Positions 1 to 5,988 of a stretch of 8,394 bases of DNA are shown here, piece by piece. The stretch is from a bacterium (GTDB lineage: Bacteria > Bacillota_I > Bacilli_A > RF39 > UBA660). Under the pieces are notes generated by a model. It had not been told where the DNA came from. It saw only the letters and a list, made by a program, of their open reading frames with translations, and did not search any database. The position numbers were made by a program, and so were the translations under genes. Position 1 is the stretch's first letter, and each line of letters begins with the position of its first letter. The stretch spans positions 1-8,394 of the forward strand of contig JAHZGA010000033.1 in the NCBI GenBank assembly GCA_019421005.1, in the 5' to 3' direction.

Positions 1-4
1 TCAT
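1..4 (-). CDS. Start codon of a further gene, cut by the window edge
   Basis: An ATG on the minus strand occupies positions 4 to 2, and the gene continues beyond the left edge. Almost no coding sequence is visible, so the product cannot be named. The call rests on what precedes the ATG: an AGGAGGT ribosome binding site 7 bases upstream and a plausible promoter behind it. The gene lies in the same direction as the five-gene thymidylate operon but appears to have its own promoter. Confidence 0.6.
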
Positions 5-11
5 ATTAGTT

Positions 12-18
12 ACCTCCT
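12..18 (-). promoter_or_regulatory. Ribosome binding site of the left-edge gene
   Basis: The minus strand reads AGGAGGT, a full match to the anti-Shine-Dalgarno end of 16S rRNA, with 7 bases to the ATG at position 4. It is the strongest ribosome binding site in the window and fixes the start of the truncated gene. Confidence 0.75.
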
Positions 19-32
19 CATATCTTAATTCA

Positions 33-61
33 ATTATATATTTTTTATTTAAAAAAGTAAA
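33..61 (-). promoter_or_regulatory. Promoter of the left-edge gene
   Basis: The minus strand has TATAAT at 38-33 and TTTACT (4 of 6 matches to TTGACA) at 61-56, separated by 17 bases, the ideal sigma-A spacing. Transcription would start near position 26 and give a short leader carrying the AGGAGGT site. The -35 box lies inside a small dyad just after the GDPD stop codon. In sequence this AT-rich chance TATAAT boxes occur, so the spacing and position carry most of the weight. Confidence 0.5.
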
Positions 62-69
62 TACTTTTT
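52..69 (-). terminator. Weak AT-rich dyad after the GDPD gene
   Basis: Two 8-base arms (AAAAAGTA and TACTTTTT, separated by 2 bases) form a perfect dyad overlapping the GDPD stop codon. On the minus strand the T-rich arm runs into one more T. The stem has only one G-C pair and the T-tract is part of the stem, so it would be a poor terminator. It could simply be AT-rich chance structure. Confidence 0.25.
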
Positions 70-739
70 ATAATAATTCTTTCAATAAATATGGTTTATC
101 AGTTATAATACCTATATTATATTTAACTATTTTTTTCTTTAATTTTTTAAATTCTTTTTCACTATTTATAGTCCAAATATAATTTCTTCTAAATTTAAAG
201 ACTATTTTATTTATATGTCTATAATTAATAGAATTAAAATTAAAATTATTATAAAATTTATCTAAATTTAACTTAATTCCTATAAGTAAACCTATTTTAT
301 ATTTATAATTTTTTTTAATATATTTACATAATTGATAATTAAAACTACATAATAAAATATTTCTATTTGAATATTTTTTCAATAATTCATCTAATTTATC
401 AACTAAAGTAATAAAATCATTACTTTCTTCTTTAATTTCAATTATTATTTTTTTATTATTAGTAACATTTTTTAAAACATCTTCTAAAGTTGCTATTTTA
501 GAATAGTGTAATTCATTACCAAAATTATATTTAAACAACTCTTTTAAAGTCATTTCTCTAACAATTTTACCATTATCAATTACCAAATCATGGATTACAA
601 CTAAATTATTATCTTTAGTTATTCTAATATCAATTTCAACTCCATCAACATAATCTTTATTAATAGCGTTTATAACTGCATCTAAAGTATTTTCATTATA
701 ATCATGGTTATTATTTCCTCTATGTGAAATTATCTCCAT
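68..739 (-). CDS. Glycerophosphodiester phosphodiesterase family protein
   Basis: This 223-residue protein has the GDPD fold signature. HRG is at 6-8, ENT at 16-18, the metal-binding E35 and D37 lie in VEIDIR, HD is at 50-51, EIK is at 101-103 and the typical C-terminal block GIITDKP is present. The family hydrolyses glycerophosphodiesters to glycerol 3-phosphate and an alcohol, using a divalent metal. No signal peptide or membrane segment is visible, so it is probably cytoplasmic and recycles phospholipid head groups; its exact substrate is unknown. The ATG overlaps the tmk stop by one base (TAATG), and an AGGGG site lies 7 bases upstream. It is the last gene of the thymidylate operon and has no obvious link to that pathway. 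One 60-base sample (241-300) is only 12% G+C, and the protein is accordingly rich in Asn, Lys and Ile. Confidence 0.85.
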   Translation of the reverse strand: MEIISHRGNNNHDYNENTLDAVINAINKDYVDGVEIDIRITKDNNLVVIHDLVIDNGKIVREMTLKELFKYNFGNELHYSKIATLEDVLKNVTNNKKIIIEIKEESNDFITLVDKLDELLKKYSNRNILLCSFNYQLCKYIKKNYKYKIGLLIGIKLNLDKFYNNFNFNSINYRHINKIVFKFRRNYIWTINSEKEFKKLKKKIVKYNIGIITDKPYLLKELL

Positions 740-1410
740 TACTTAACCCCTTTTAAAACATATTCTAACAACTCATCATTAATGCTTTCAATGGTTCTTA
801 TTTTATCATCTTTCACACAATCAATAGTTTTAAAATCATATAAAGAAGCTATTTCTAAATATGTTTCTAAAGCTTTTTTTAAATGATTTTGATCTTGCTC
901 ATGTTCATCTATATTAACTCTGTTTTTTTTAAGTTCACAAGAATTTTTTAAAGGCATATATAAAAATATCTTTATATCAGGAATTGGTAAATTCAATAAT
1001 TTAAATTCTAATTCATCTAAAAAATTAATCATTTTTTTTCTTTCTTCTCCTTCAAATTTTCCTGCTTGATGAGCCATATTAGAATATACATATCTATCTA
1101 AAATAACATTTACTCCTTGTTCAATTAAAGCAAGTATTTTTTTATAATTGTATCTTCTATCAGCTGCATAATACAAACTTGCAACATAAGGATCAACATT
1201 AGTAGCTTTTTCTTTAAACCATCCTTTACATATTTCTTCTTTGCCTAAATATGGTCCACCTATTATTTTACCTGTCGGAGAATCATAATTAGGATATGAA
1301 AAATAAGCTGTTTTTATATTTAAATCATTTAATCTCTCTAATAATTTTTTTGTTTGAGTTTCTTTTCCAGAACAATCTGTTCCCTCTATTACAATTAATT
1401 TACCTTTCAT
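739..1410 (-). CDS. tmk: Thymidylate kinase-type nucleoside monophosphate kinase
   Basis: This 223-residue P-loop kinase is of the thymidylate kinase family, which phosphorylates dTMP to dTDP with ATP. The P-loop is GTDCSGKETQ at 10-19, the YPNY substrate loop at 39-42 follows, ADRR is at 83-86, and the DRY motif is at 105-107. A lid-like charged region lies around 160-190. The length is near the family norm (about 205-225). The residue after the P-loop lysine is Glu17 rather than the usual Ser/Thr. The ATG has a TGAGGT site 6 bases upstream, and the gene overlaps the folA end by 11 bases. Its place directly after thyA and folA supports dTMP as substrate. Another nucleoside monophosphate kinase of the same superfamily is possible but less likely. 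Confidence 0.85.
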   Translation of the reverse strand: MKGKLIVIEGTDCSGKETQTKKLLERLNDLNIKTAYFSYPNYDSPTGKIIGGPYLGKEEICKGWFKEKATNVDPYVASLYYAADRRYNYKKILALIEQGVNVILDRYVYSNMAHQAGKFEGEERKKMINFLDELEFKLLNLPIPDIKIFLYMPLKNSCELKKNRVNIDEHEQDQNHLKKALETYLEIASLYDFKTIDCVKDDKIRTIESINDELLEYVLKGVK

Positions 1411-1870
1411 CTTTATACCTCACATATTTATAATGTTTATATTTTACTTTACCATCACTATTCTCTTTCAAAAATATTTTTTGAAAATTATTTTTATTAA
1501 ACTTCGGAAAATACACATCAGCATCTTTTGAATCATCTATTTCAGTTAAATAAATAACTGATGCATCATCAATAAATTGTTTATATACATTTGCTCCACC
1601 AATTATATATAAATCTTCTTTTAAAGAATTTAATAATTCTTCTTTACTATGATAAGTTATAACATCTTTTAAATCTTTTTCATATAAAACAACATTTTTT
1701 CTTTTGGGTAATAATCGTGGTAGTGAAAGATAAGTATTATATCCCATTACAACTGTTTTATTTAATGTTATTTCTTTAAAAAATTTTAAATCATTTGGTA
1801 GGTTCCATAACAATTTATCATCTTTTCCTAATTCATTATTTTTTCCAACTGCTGCTATTAATATTATCAT
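1400..1870 (-). CDS. folA: Dihydrofolate reductase
   Basis: This 156-residue protein reduces dihydrofolate to tetrahydrofolate with NADPH. Its numbering matches E. coli DHFR closely through the first half: W22, the proton-relay D27, L28, F31 and R57 fall at the same positions. IIGGANVYKQF at 89-99 is the cofactor-binding glycine block. Position 44, Arg in E. coli and a contact for the NADPH 2'-phosphate, is Tyr here (MGYNT at 42-46). The start overlaps the thyA stop as ATGA, and there is no purine-rich site in the 15 bases before it, so translation is probably coupled to thyA. This fits the chemistry, because thymidylate synthase is the reaction that oxidises the folate this enzyme recycles. 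Confidence 0.93.
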   Translation of the reverse strand: MIILIAAVGKNNELGKDDKLLWNLPNDLKFFKEITLNKTVVMGYNTYLSLPRLLPKRKNVVLYEKDLKDVITYHSKEELLNSLKEDLYIIGGANVYKQFIDDASVIYLTEIDDSKDADVYFPKFNKNNFQKIFLKENSDGKVKYKHYKYVRYKDER

Positions 1871-2898
1871 TGCGCGATTGGCATTTTAATAAATGGTAAA
1901 GATTTATATTTCAACACTTTAATATCTTCATTATTTTCACTATTATCATAATCAAAGAAATCATCTTTATCAGCTAAAAATAAAGTAGGTTTTTCTTTAG
2001 TTATTAAAAGGTCTAAAACATTAAATTTTTCTTCATCATTTTCTTTTACATAATTATATTCTTCTTCTATTTCTAAATCAGTATGTTTTTTTATAAAATC
2101 TTCATAATAACACATTAAATCATATCTTTTTAATTGTAATTTTATTCCCTCTAATTGATTTTCATAAATATGAGCATCCATAATACTCCAATTTAAATTA
2201 CCTACTTCTAAATTAGATACTTTAGCAAATAATGAAAGTAATATTGCATATTGACTTACATTAAATGGTAATCCAAGTGGAATATCACAACTACGTTGAT
2301 GAACAAAAGCATTTAATTTATTATCTTTTACTTTCCATTCACTACTCCATACACATGATGGTAACACAGCTGTTTTTAAATATTCATCTTGCCACATACT
2401 AATAACCATTCTTCTATCAGTTGGATTATTTTTTAATTGTTCTAAAACATATTGGGGTCTTTTAAATTTATTATTTATCCAACCATATGCTGTTCCAATA
2501 GTTCCAGCATATTCCTTACCAAAATATTTTTTTACTTCTTGTTTTTCTAATTTACCATTAACATTAACCATTTGAACAGCATTCCAATAACCATTCTCAT
2601 CTATTTCCCATTCATTCCAAATAGGATTATTTCTTTCTTTTAACCAACTAACATCATTACTTTGAGCTTGGTATATCCAAAGTAATTCTGTTAAAGCATT
2701 TTTAATAACAACTTTTTTTGTTTCTAAAATGGGAAAACACTCTTCTAAATTTAATTTAAAATAATATCCTTCATCACTTATACAATCAATACCAGTTCTA
2801 TTTTGAACTTTAGAACCGTTTTTAATTACACTTTTTAACATTTCACAATATATTCTATCCCATTCATTAATAACAGCTGTCTGTCTATTTATTACCAT
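1867..2898 (-). CDS. thyA: Thymidylate synthase, long Bacillus ThyA-like form
   Basis: The enzyme methylates dUMP to dTMP using methylenetetrahydrofolate and releases dihydrofolate. Visible features are RTG at 34-36 (phosphate loop), ELLWIYQAQSNDV at 71-83 (close to the Bacillus subtilis ThyA segment), DRR at 161-163, the catalytic Cys182 in LPSCVW, QRSCDIPLGLPFN at 201-213, DAHIY at 241-245, and the C-terminus KMPIAQ. At 343 residues it is well above the usual 264-280. The excess sits in an insert around 102-131 and another of about 40 residues around 258-302. The usual PCH around the cysteine is SCV; Val after Cys also occurs in B. subtilis ThyA. The ATG overlaps the HD gene stop (TAATG), with GGAGGT 6 bases upstream. 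The stop is TGA. Confidence 0.93.
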   Translation of the reverse strand: MVINRQTAVINEWDRIYCEMLKSVIKNGSKVQNRTGIDCISDEGYYFKLNLEECFPILETKKVVIKNALTELLWIYQAQSNDVSWLKERNNPIWNEWEIDENGYWNAVQMVNVNGKLEKQEVKKYFGKEYAGTIGTAYGWINNKFKRPQYVLEQLKNNPTDRRMVISMWQDEYLKTAVLPSCVWSSEWKVKDNKLNAFVHQRSCDIPLGLPFNVSQYAILLSLFAKVSNLEVGNLNWSIMDAHIYENQLEGIKLQLKRYDLMCYYEDFIKKHTDLEIEEEYNYVKENDEEKFNVLDLLITKEKPTLFLADKDDFFDYDNSENNEDIKVLKYKSLPFIKMPIAQ

Positions 2899-3467
2899 TA
2901 TTCTACCTCCATATCATTAAATTTAACATTAATAAATTTACGACTTGCTAAATAATCACACATGTGAACGAACTTTTGATATTTGTTAACAGGTAATGGC
3001 AATTCACAATTATTAGATTTATTCCAAGGACCCATATGACTAGCAATTACATTAGTTAAAAACAATAATTCATTATCTGTTAAAGATAATTTATCTTTAT
3101 TCTTTTTAATATAATCAGCCATTAAAATAGGATGATCAAATGCTGTATATCTACCTTTTACTAAACCTGATTTTAAACCATCATGTAAAATAAGTCCTAA
3201 AATCATTAAATCCTTCTCTTCATCTTTAAATAAATCACCAAAAACTGGATTATCAAAAAGTTCTTTAGCCATCCTAACAGCTACTTTAGTATGACGAACT
3301 AATCCACCATTACCTAAAGCAAATTCAGGATGATACTTTCCAGTTGATGAAGCTGGTACTTCAAAAAAATAATCTGGTAATAAATTGATTAATATTTCGG
3401 CATTTTTTCGATATTTTTCATCTTTAATATAATTTATTTCTGTTTTAAATACATAAGTTTTTTCCAT
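2898..3467 (-). CDS. HD-domain metal-dependent phosphohydrolase
   Basis: This 189-residue protein has HD-superfamily metal ligands in order: H59 in LVRHTK, H95-D96 in LILHDG, H112 in FDHPI, H144 in ASHMG and D171 in HMCDYLASRK. HD proteins of this size are metal-dependent phosphohydrolases of nucleotides or cyclic nucleotides; the substrate cannot be read from the sequence. It is all cytoplasmic with no membrane segment. The ATG at 3467 has AGAGGTG 4 bases upstream. It is the first gene of the operon and overlaps thyA by one base, so a nucleotide substrate, perhaps a deoxynucleotide, is a reasonable inference. The gene begins just below the dehydrogenase terminator and I found no convincing promoter of its own. 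Confidence 0.75.
   Translation of the reverse strand: MEKTYVFKTEINYIKDEKYRKNAEILINLLPDYFFEVPASSTGKYHPEFALGNGGLVRHTKVAVRMAKELFDNPVFGDLFKDEEKDLMILGLILHDGLKSGLVKGRYTAFDHPILMADYIKKNKDKLSLTDNELLFLTNVIASHMGPWNKSNNCELPLPVNKYQKFVHMCDYLASRKFINVKFNDMEVE
2905..2910 (-). promoter_or_regulatory. Ribosome binding site of thyA
   Basis: The minus strand reads GGAGGT with 6 bases to the thyA ATG, inside the end of the HD gene. It fixes the start of thyA. It also contrasts with folA, which has no such site. Confidence 0.75.
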
Positions 3468-3481
3468 ACTACACCTCTTTT

Positions 3482-3509
3482 AAAAAAAGTTATTGATTTT
3501 AATCAATAA
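3482..3509 (-). terminator. Intrinsic terminator of the dehydrogenase gene
   Basis: On the minus strand, starting at the first base after the dehydrogenase stop codon, TTATTGATT pairs perfectly with AATCAATAA across 2 bases (3509-3490). After one C, seven T residues follow (3488-3482). This is the hairpin plus U-run layout of a Rho-independent terminator. The stem has a single G-C pair, so it may be leaky, which matters because the next operon starts only about 15 bases further on. Confidence 0.75.
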
Positions 3510-4526
3510 TTATTTATTTGGATCAACTAAAATCTTAATCGCTCCATCAACACCAGAAGTTAATCTTTCATATGAAGCTTGAACTTCCTCTAATGAAACT
3601 ATATCATCAACAAATTTTAAAACATCGATTTGTTTTTTACTCATTAGTTCCAAACAAGTATTAAACTCATCAAAAGTATACGCTATAGCGCCTTTTAAAG
3701 TTAATTCTCTCATAACAGCTAAAATTGAATAAACATTAATGCTTTCCATTGATACTCCTACTAAAACAACAGTTCCACCTGGTTTTACAACATTTAATGC
3801 TGTATTAACTGCTATAGCATTTCCACAACATTCTATAACTACATCAAATTCTTTTGAAGTTAAAATGTTTACAGTTTCCTCTTTTTTAGCATCAATCCAT
3901 TCATCAGCTACATTAAGTTTTACAGCTTTTTCTCCTCTAGATTCATTAGTTTCACTAACAACTACTAAAGAAGCACCATTCATTTTAGCAAACATAGCGG
4001 ATACTAAACCGATAATTCCACCACCGATTACTAATACCTTATCACCTACTTTTATATTAGCTAAATGAACCGCATGAAGTCCAACTGCTGTAGGTTCAGT
4101 CATTGCTACTTCATCATCAGTTATATTTTCAGGTACTTTAATAACCATATCTGGTCTAACAGCCATTAAAGGTGCGAGTGCTCCTGGATTTGTTAATGAT
4201 AACCCAGTCGCATGACTCCAAGTTTCTTTACAATATTGTATATTACCACTTTTACATGCATCACACTTTCCACATGGTGATACTGGTAAAGCTGCAATTC
4301 TATCTCCTACTTTTAAGTCTTCCCTATTTCCTGGATCTGTTACTATTCCACAATATTCATGACCCATTACTAATCCTTTAGGGCTACCACTAACCCAATA
4401 ATGAATATCAGAACCACATATACCAGTTTTTTTAACACTCATAATGACATCTTTTCCATTTGCTTTAGGTTCTTCGATATCCTTAATTTCAAATTGTTTA
4501 ACATCTTTAATTGCTACACATTTCAT
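3510..4526 (-). CDS. Zinc-dependent alcohol/polyol dehydrogenase (MDR family)
   Basis: This 338-residue medium-chain dehydrogenase oxidises an alcohol or polyol with NAD(P). Numbering is from the ATG at 4526. Catalytic zinc ligands are C37 (GICGSD), H56-E57 (GHEYCG) and E144 (TEPTAVGLHA). The four structural-zinc cysteines are C85, C88, C91 and C99. The Rossmann motif GGGIIG spans 168-173. The layout resembles sorbitol and threonine dehydrogenases; the substrate cannot be settled. A GTG at 4535 is in frame but lies inside the GAGGAAGTG ribosome binding site. The ATG, 8 bases after GAGGAAG, is the better start. The gene has its own promoter, repeat array and terminator. Hand-counted samples (3541-3600 and 4021-4080) are 37% and 35% G+C, above hemW and GDPD. 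Confidence 0.9.
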   Translation of the reverse strand: MKCVAIKDVKQFEIKDIEEPKANGKDVIMSVKKTGICGSDIHYWVSGSPKGLVMGHEYCGIVTDPGNREDLKVGDRIAALPVSPCGKCDACKSGNIQYCKETWSHATGLSLTNPGALAPLMAVRPDMVIKVPENITDDEVAMTEPTAVGLHAVHLANIKVGDKVLVIGGGIIGLVSAMFAKMNGASLVVVSETNESRGEKAVKLNVADEWIDAKKEETVNILTSKEFDVVIECCGNAIAVNTALNVVKPGGTVVLVGVSMESINVYSILAVMRELTLKGAIAYTFDEFNTCLELMSKKQIDVLKFVDDIVSLEEVQASYERLTSGVDGAIKILVDPNK

Positions 4527-4534
4527 TTTTATCA

Positions 4535-4541
4535 CTTCCTC
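4535..4541 (-). promoter_or_regulatory. Ribosome binding site that decides the dehydrogenase start
   Basis: The minus strand reads GAGGAAG, followed by TGATAAAA and then ATG at 4526. The alternative GTG start at 4535-4533 uses the last G of this site itself and so has no spacing at all. This argues for the ATG. Confidence 0.75.
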
Positions 4542-4548
4542 TATTTTA

Positions 4549-4576
4549 ATTATATCATGTTTATTTTAAATTCCAA
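4549..4576 (-). promoter_or_regulatory. Extended -10 promoter of the dehydrogenase gene
   Basis: The minus strand has TATAAT at 4554-4549 preceded by TGA, giving the extended -10 form TGnTATAAT. TTGGAA (4 of 6 matches to TTGACA) lies at 4576-4571 with a 16-base spacer. Transcription would begin close to the ribosome binding site, leaving a very short leader. Confidence 0.75.
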
Positions 4577-4577
4577 C

Positions 4578-4601
4578 AGTGTTAGACACTTTTTGACACT
4601 T
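4578..4601 (-). promoter_or_regulatory. Putative operator: AGTGTC repeat array
   Basis: Directly upstream of the -35 box, the minus strand carries AAGTGTC twice, with starts 10 bases apart (4601-4595 and 4591-4585), about one helical turn. The second copy is also half of an inverted repeat, AGTGT-CTA-ACACT (4590-4578). The array overlaps the hemW stop codon. A dyad plus a helically phased repeat next to a promoter is typical of a regulator binding site. The position just upstream of -35 would suit an activator as well as a repressor. The regulator is unknown. Confidence 0.5.
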
Positions 4602-5682
4602 AATTGATAAAATTTATTAAAATATCGTTTGATAAATACAAGTATTTTTCATTAATTAACACTTGATTATCTTTAATATCTAATTTTTTTTCTTGTAAAA
4701 GTTTTTCAATTTCAAAAACTTCACCTATATTTTTATTATATTTTTGATAAAATTCTTGAATATTAACACCATCAATTTTTCTTAATCCTAAAATCATTTC
4801 ATTTTCCATTGTTTCTTTTAAAGTCAATTCTGTTTTTTCTTTTACATAATCACCATTTAAATATTTATTTAAATTTCTAGTATTTTCATATCTAATATTA
4901 TCTATATATCCAGAAGCTCCTAAACCAAATCCATAGTAATTTAAATTATTCCAATAAACTAAATTATGTTGAGATTTAAAGTTTTCTTTACTATAATTAC
5001 TTATTTCATAATGTATATAACCATTTTCTTTTAAAGTTTTATTTATTAGTTTATACATTTCATAATCTATTTCTTGATCGATATTAGAAAATTTTTCAAT
5101 ATATAATTTAGTATGTGGTTCTATTATTAATGAATAAGTAGAAATATGATTTACACCTAATTTTAAAAACAAATCTAAATCATCCTTTACTTCTTGTAAA
5201 GTTTGATTTTTAAAACCATACATTAAGTCAACATTAATATTATTAAAATATTTTTTTACTAAATTAATTTTTTCTAAAGCATCTAAATAAGATATTTCTC
5301 TATTAATAAATTCTTGATGAATATTATTAAAAGTTTGAATACCAATACTAATTCTATTAACTTTATTTTCCTTTAAAACTTTTAATTTAGATTCACTTAT
5401 ATCATCAATATTACATTCAAAAGTAAATTCATAATTTTGATTTAATTTTAAATTGTTAGTAATATTAAATAATTTATTCAATTGCTTGATATTTAAACAA
5501 CTAGGTGTTCCACCACCAATATAAATAGTATTTAAAGTTTCTTGTTTATATATTAATTTAACTTCTTTTTCTAAAGCATTTAGATAGTTATCAACCCAAT
5601 TAGAATTATAATACATTTTACAAAAATCGCAGTAATTACAAATATTTTTACAAAAAGGAATATGAATGTATACTGATTTCAT
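4600..5682 (-). CDS. hemW: HemW-like radical SAM protein (heme chaperone family)
   Basis: This 360-residue radical SAM protein belongs to the HemN/HemW family. The cluster motif CX3CX2C is C11, C15 and C18 (CKNICNYC), followed by DFC with an extra Cys21. The SAM-binding block GGGTPS is at 56-61. HNLVYW at 239-244 is the heme-associated motif that distinguishes HemW (once called HemN-like) from the true coproporphyrinogen oxidase, and GFGLGASGY at 251-259 follows it. Known HemW proteins bind heme and pass it to acceptor proteins. The start overlaps the previous gene as ATGA, with only a weak AAGAGA site, so translational coupling is likely. It is the last gene of the lepA unit; no terminator is visible after it, and the dehydrogenase promoter begins at its stop. 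One 60-base sample (5221-5280) is 13% G+C. Confidence 0.9.
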   Translation of the reverse strand: MKSVYIHIPFCKNICNYCDFCKMYYNSNWVDNYLNALEKEVKLIYKQETLNTIYIGGGTPSCLNIKQLNKLFNITNNLKLNQNYEFTFECNIDDISESKLKVLKENKVNRISIGIQTFNNIHQEFINREISYLDALEKINLVKKYFNNINVDLMYGFKNQTLQEVKDDLDLFLKLGVNHISTYSLIIEPHTKLYIEKFSNIDQEIDYEMYKLINKTLKENGYIHYEISNYSKENFKSQHNLVYWNNLNYYGFGLGASGYIDNIRYENTRNLNKYLNGDYVKEKTELTLKETMENEMILGLRKIDGVNIQEFYQKYNKNIGEVFEIEKLLQEKKLDIKDNQVLINEKYLYLSNDILINFIN

Positions 5683-5987
5683 ATTCTCTTTTTTGTATAA
5701 TTATTAGTTTCAGCAATCATCTTATTTGTTATTATTTTATCGATGTTGCTTTCTTTGATATTTTTTTCATATTCCTCTTGTAATTCCACCATTTTATCAA
5801 AATAATCTCTATAGACTTCATCAACTTCAGGTTCAGATGCTAAAAGTTCAAAAACTTCAGCTGGTATTTCACCAATTTCTTGATAATCAAAATAATTATC
5901 ACGATATAATTTATAATTAAAATCCGGCATTAAAACTTCATCTGTAGCTGGTGGTAATATAATTTTTCGATTAATTCTAACAAGCAT
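5679..5987 (-). CDS. Small protein of unknown function between spoIIID-like gene and hemW
   Basis: I do not recognise this 102-residue protein. It begins MLVRINRKIILPPATDEVLM. The middle (about 38-77) is strongly acidic and aromatic (VDEVYRDYFDKMVELQEEYE) and probably helical; the last 25 or so residues are rich in Lys, Asn and Thr and end KKRI. There is no signal peptide, membrane segment, cysteine or nucleotide-binding motif. The ATG has AAGGA 5 bases upstream, lies one base after the stop of the helix-turn-helix gene, and the TGA stop overlaps the hemW start by 4 bases (ATGA). This tight packing, the ribosome binding site and the composition argue that it is real. It may act with the upstream DNA-binding protein, but only position suggests that. 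Confidence 0.75.
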   Translation of the reverse strand: MLVRINRKIILPPATDEVLMPDFNYKLYRDNYFDYQEIGEIPAEVFELLASEPEVDEVYRDYFDKMVELQEEYEKNIKESNIDKIITNKMIAETNNYTKKRI

Positions 5988-5988
5988 T

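Noticed and set aside
4533..4535. GTG start for the dehydrogenase, adding three residues
   Set aside because: The GTG lies within the GAGGAAGTG ribosome binding site. The ATG at 4526 has proper spacing and gives the usual N-terminus of the family.
3739..4607. Three plus-strand open frames (3739-4068, 4172-4381 and 4401-4607)
   Set aside because: All lie antisense within the well-supported dehydrogenase gene or its promoter, have no ribosome binding site and low-complexity products. They are shadows.
4593..4620. Plus-strand promoter TTGACA-16 bases-TATTAA pointing antisense into hemW
   Set aside because: The -35 box is perfect, but it is part of the AGTGTC repeat array, the -10 box is weak and no gene lies downstream on that strand. 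An antisense transcript is possible but unsupported.
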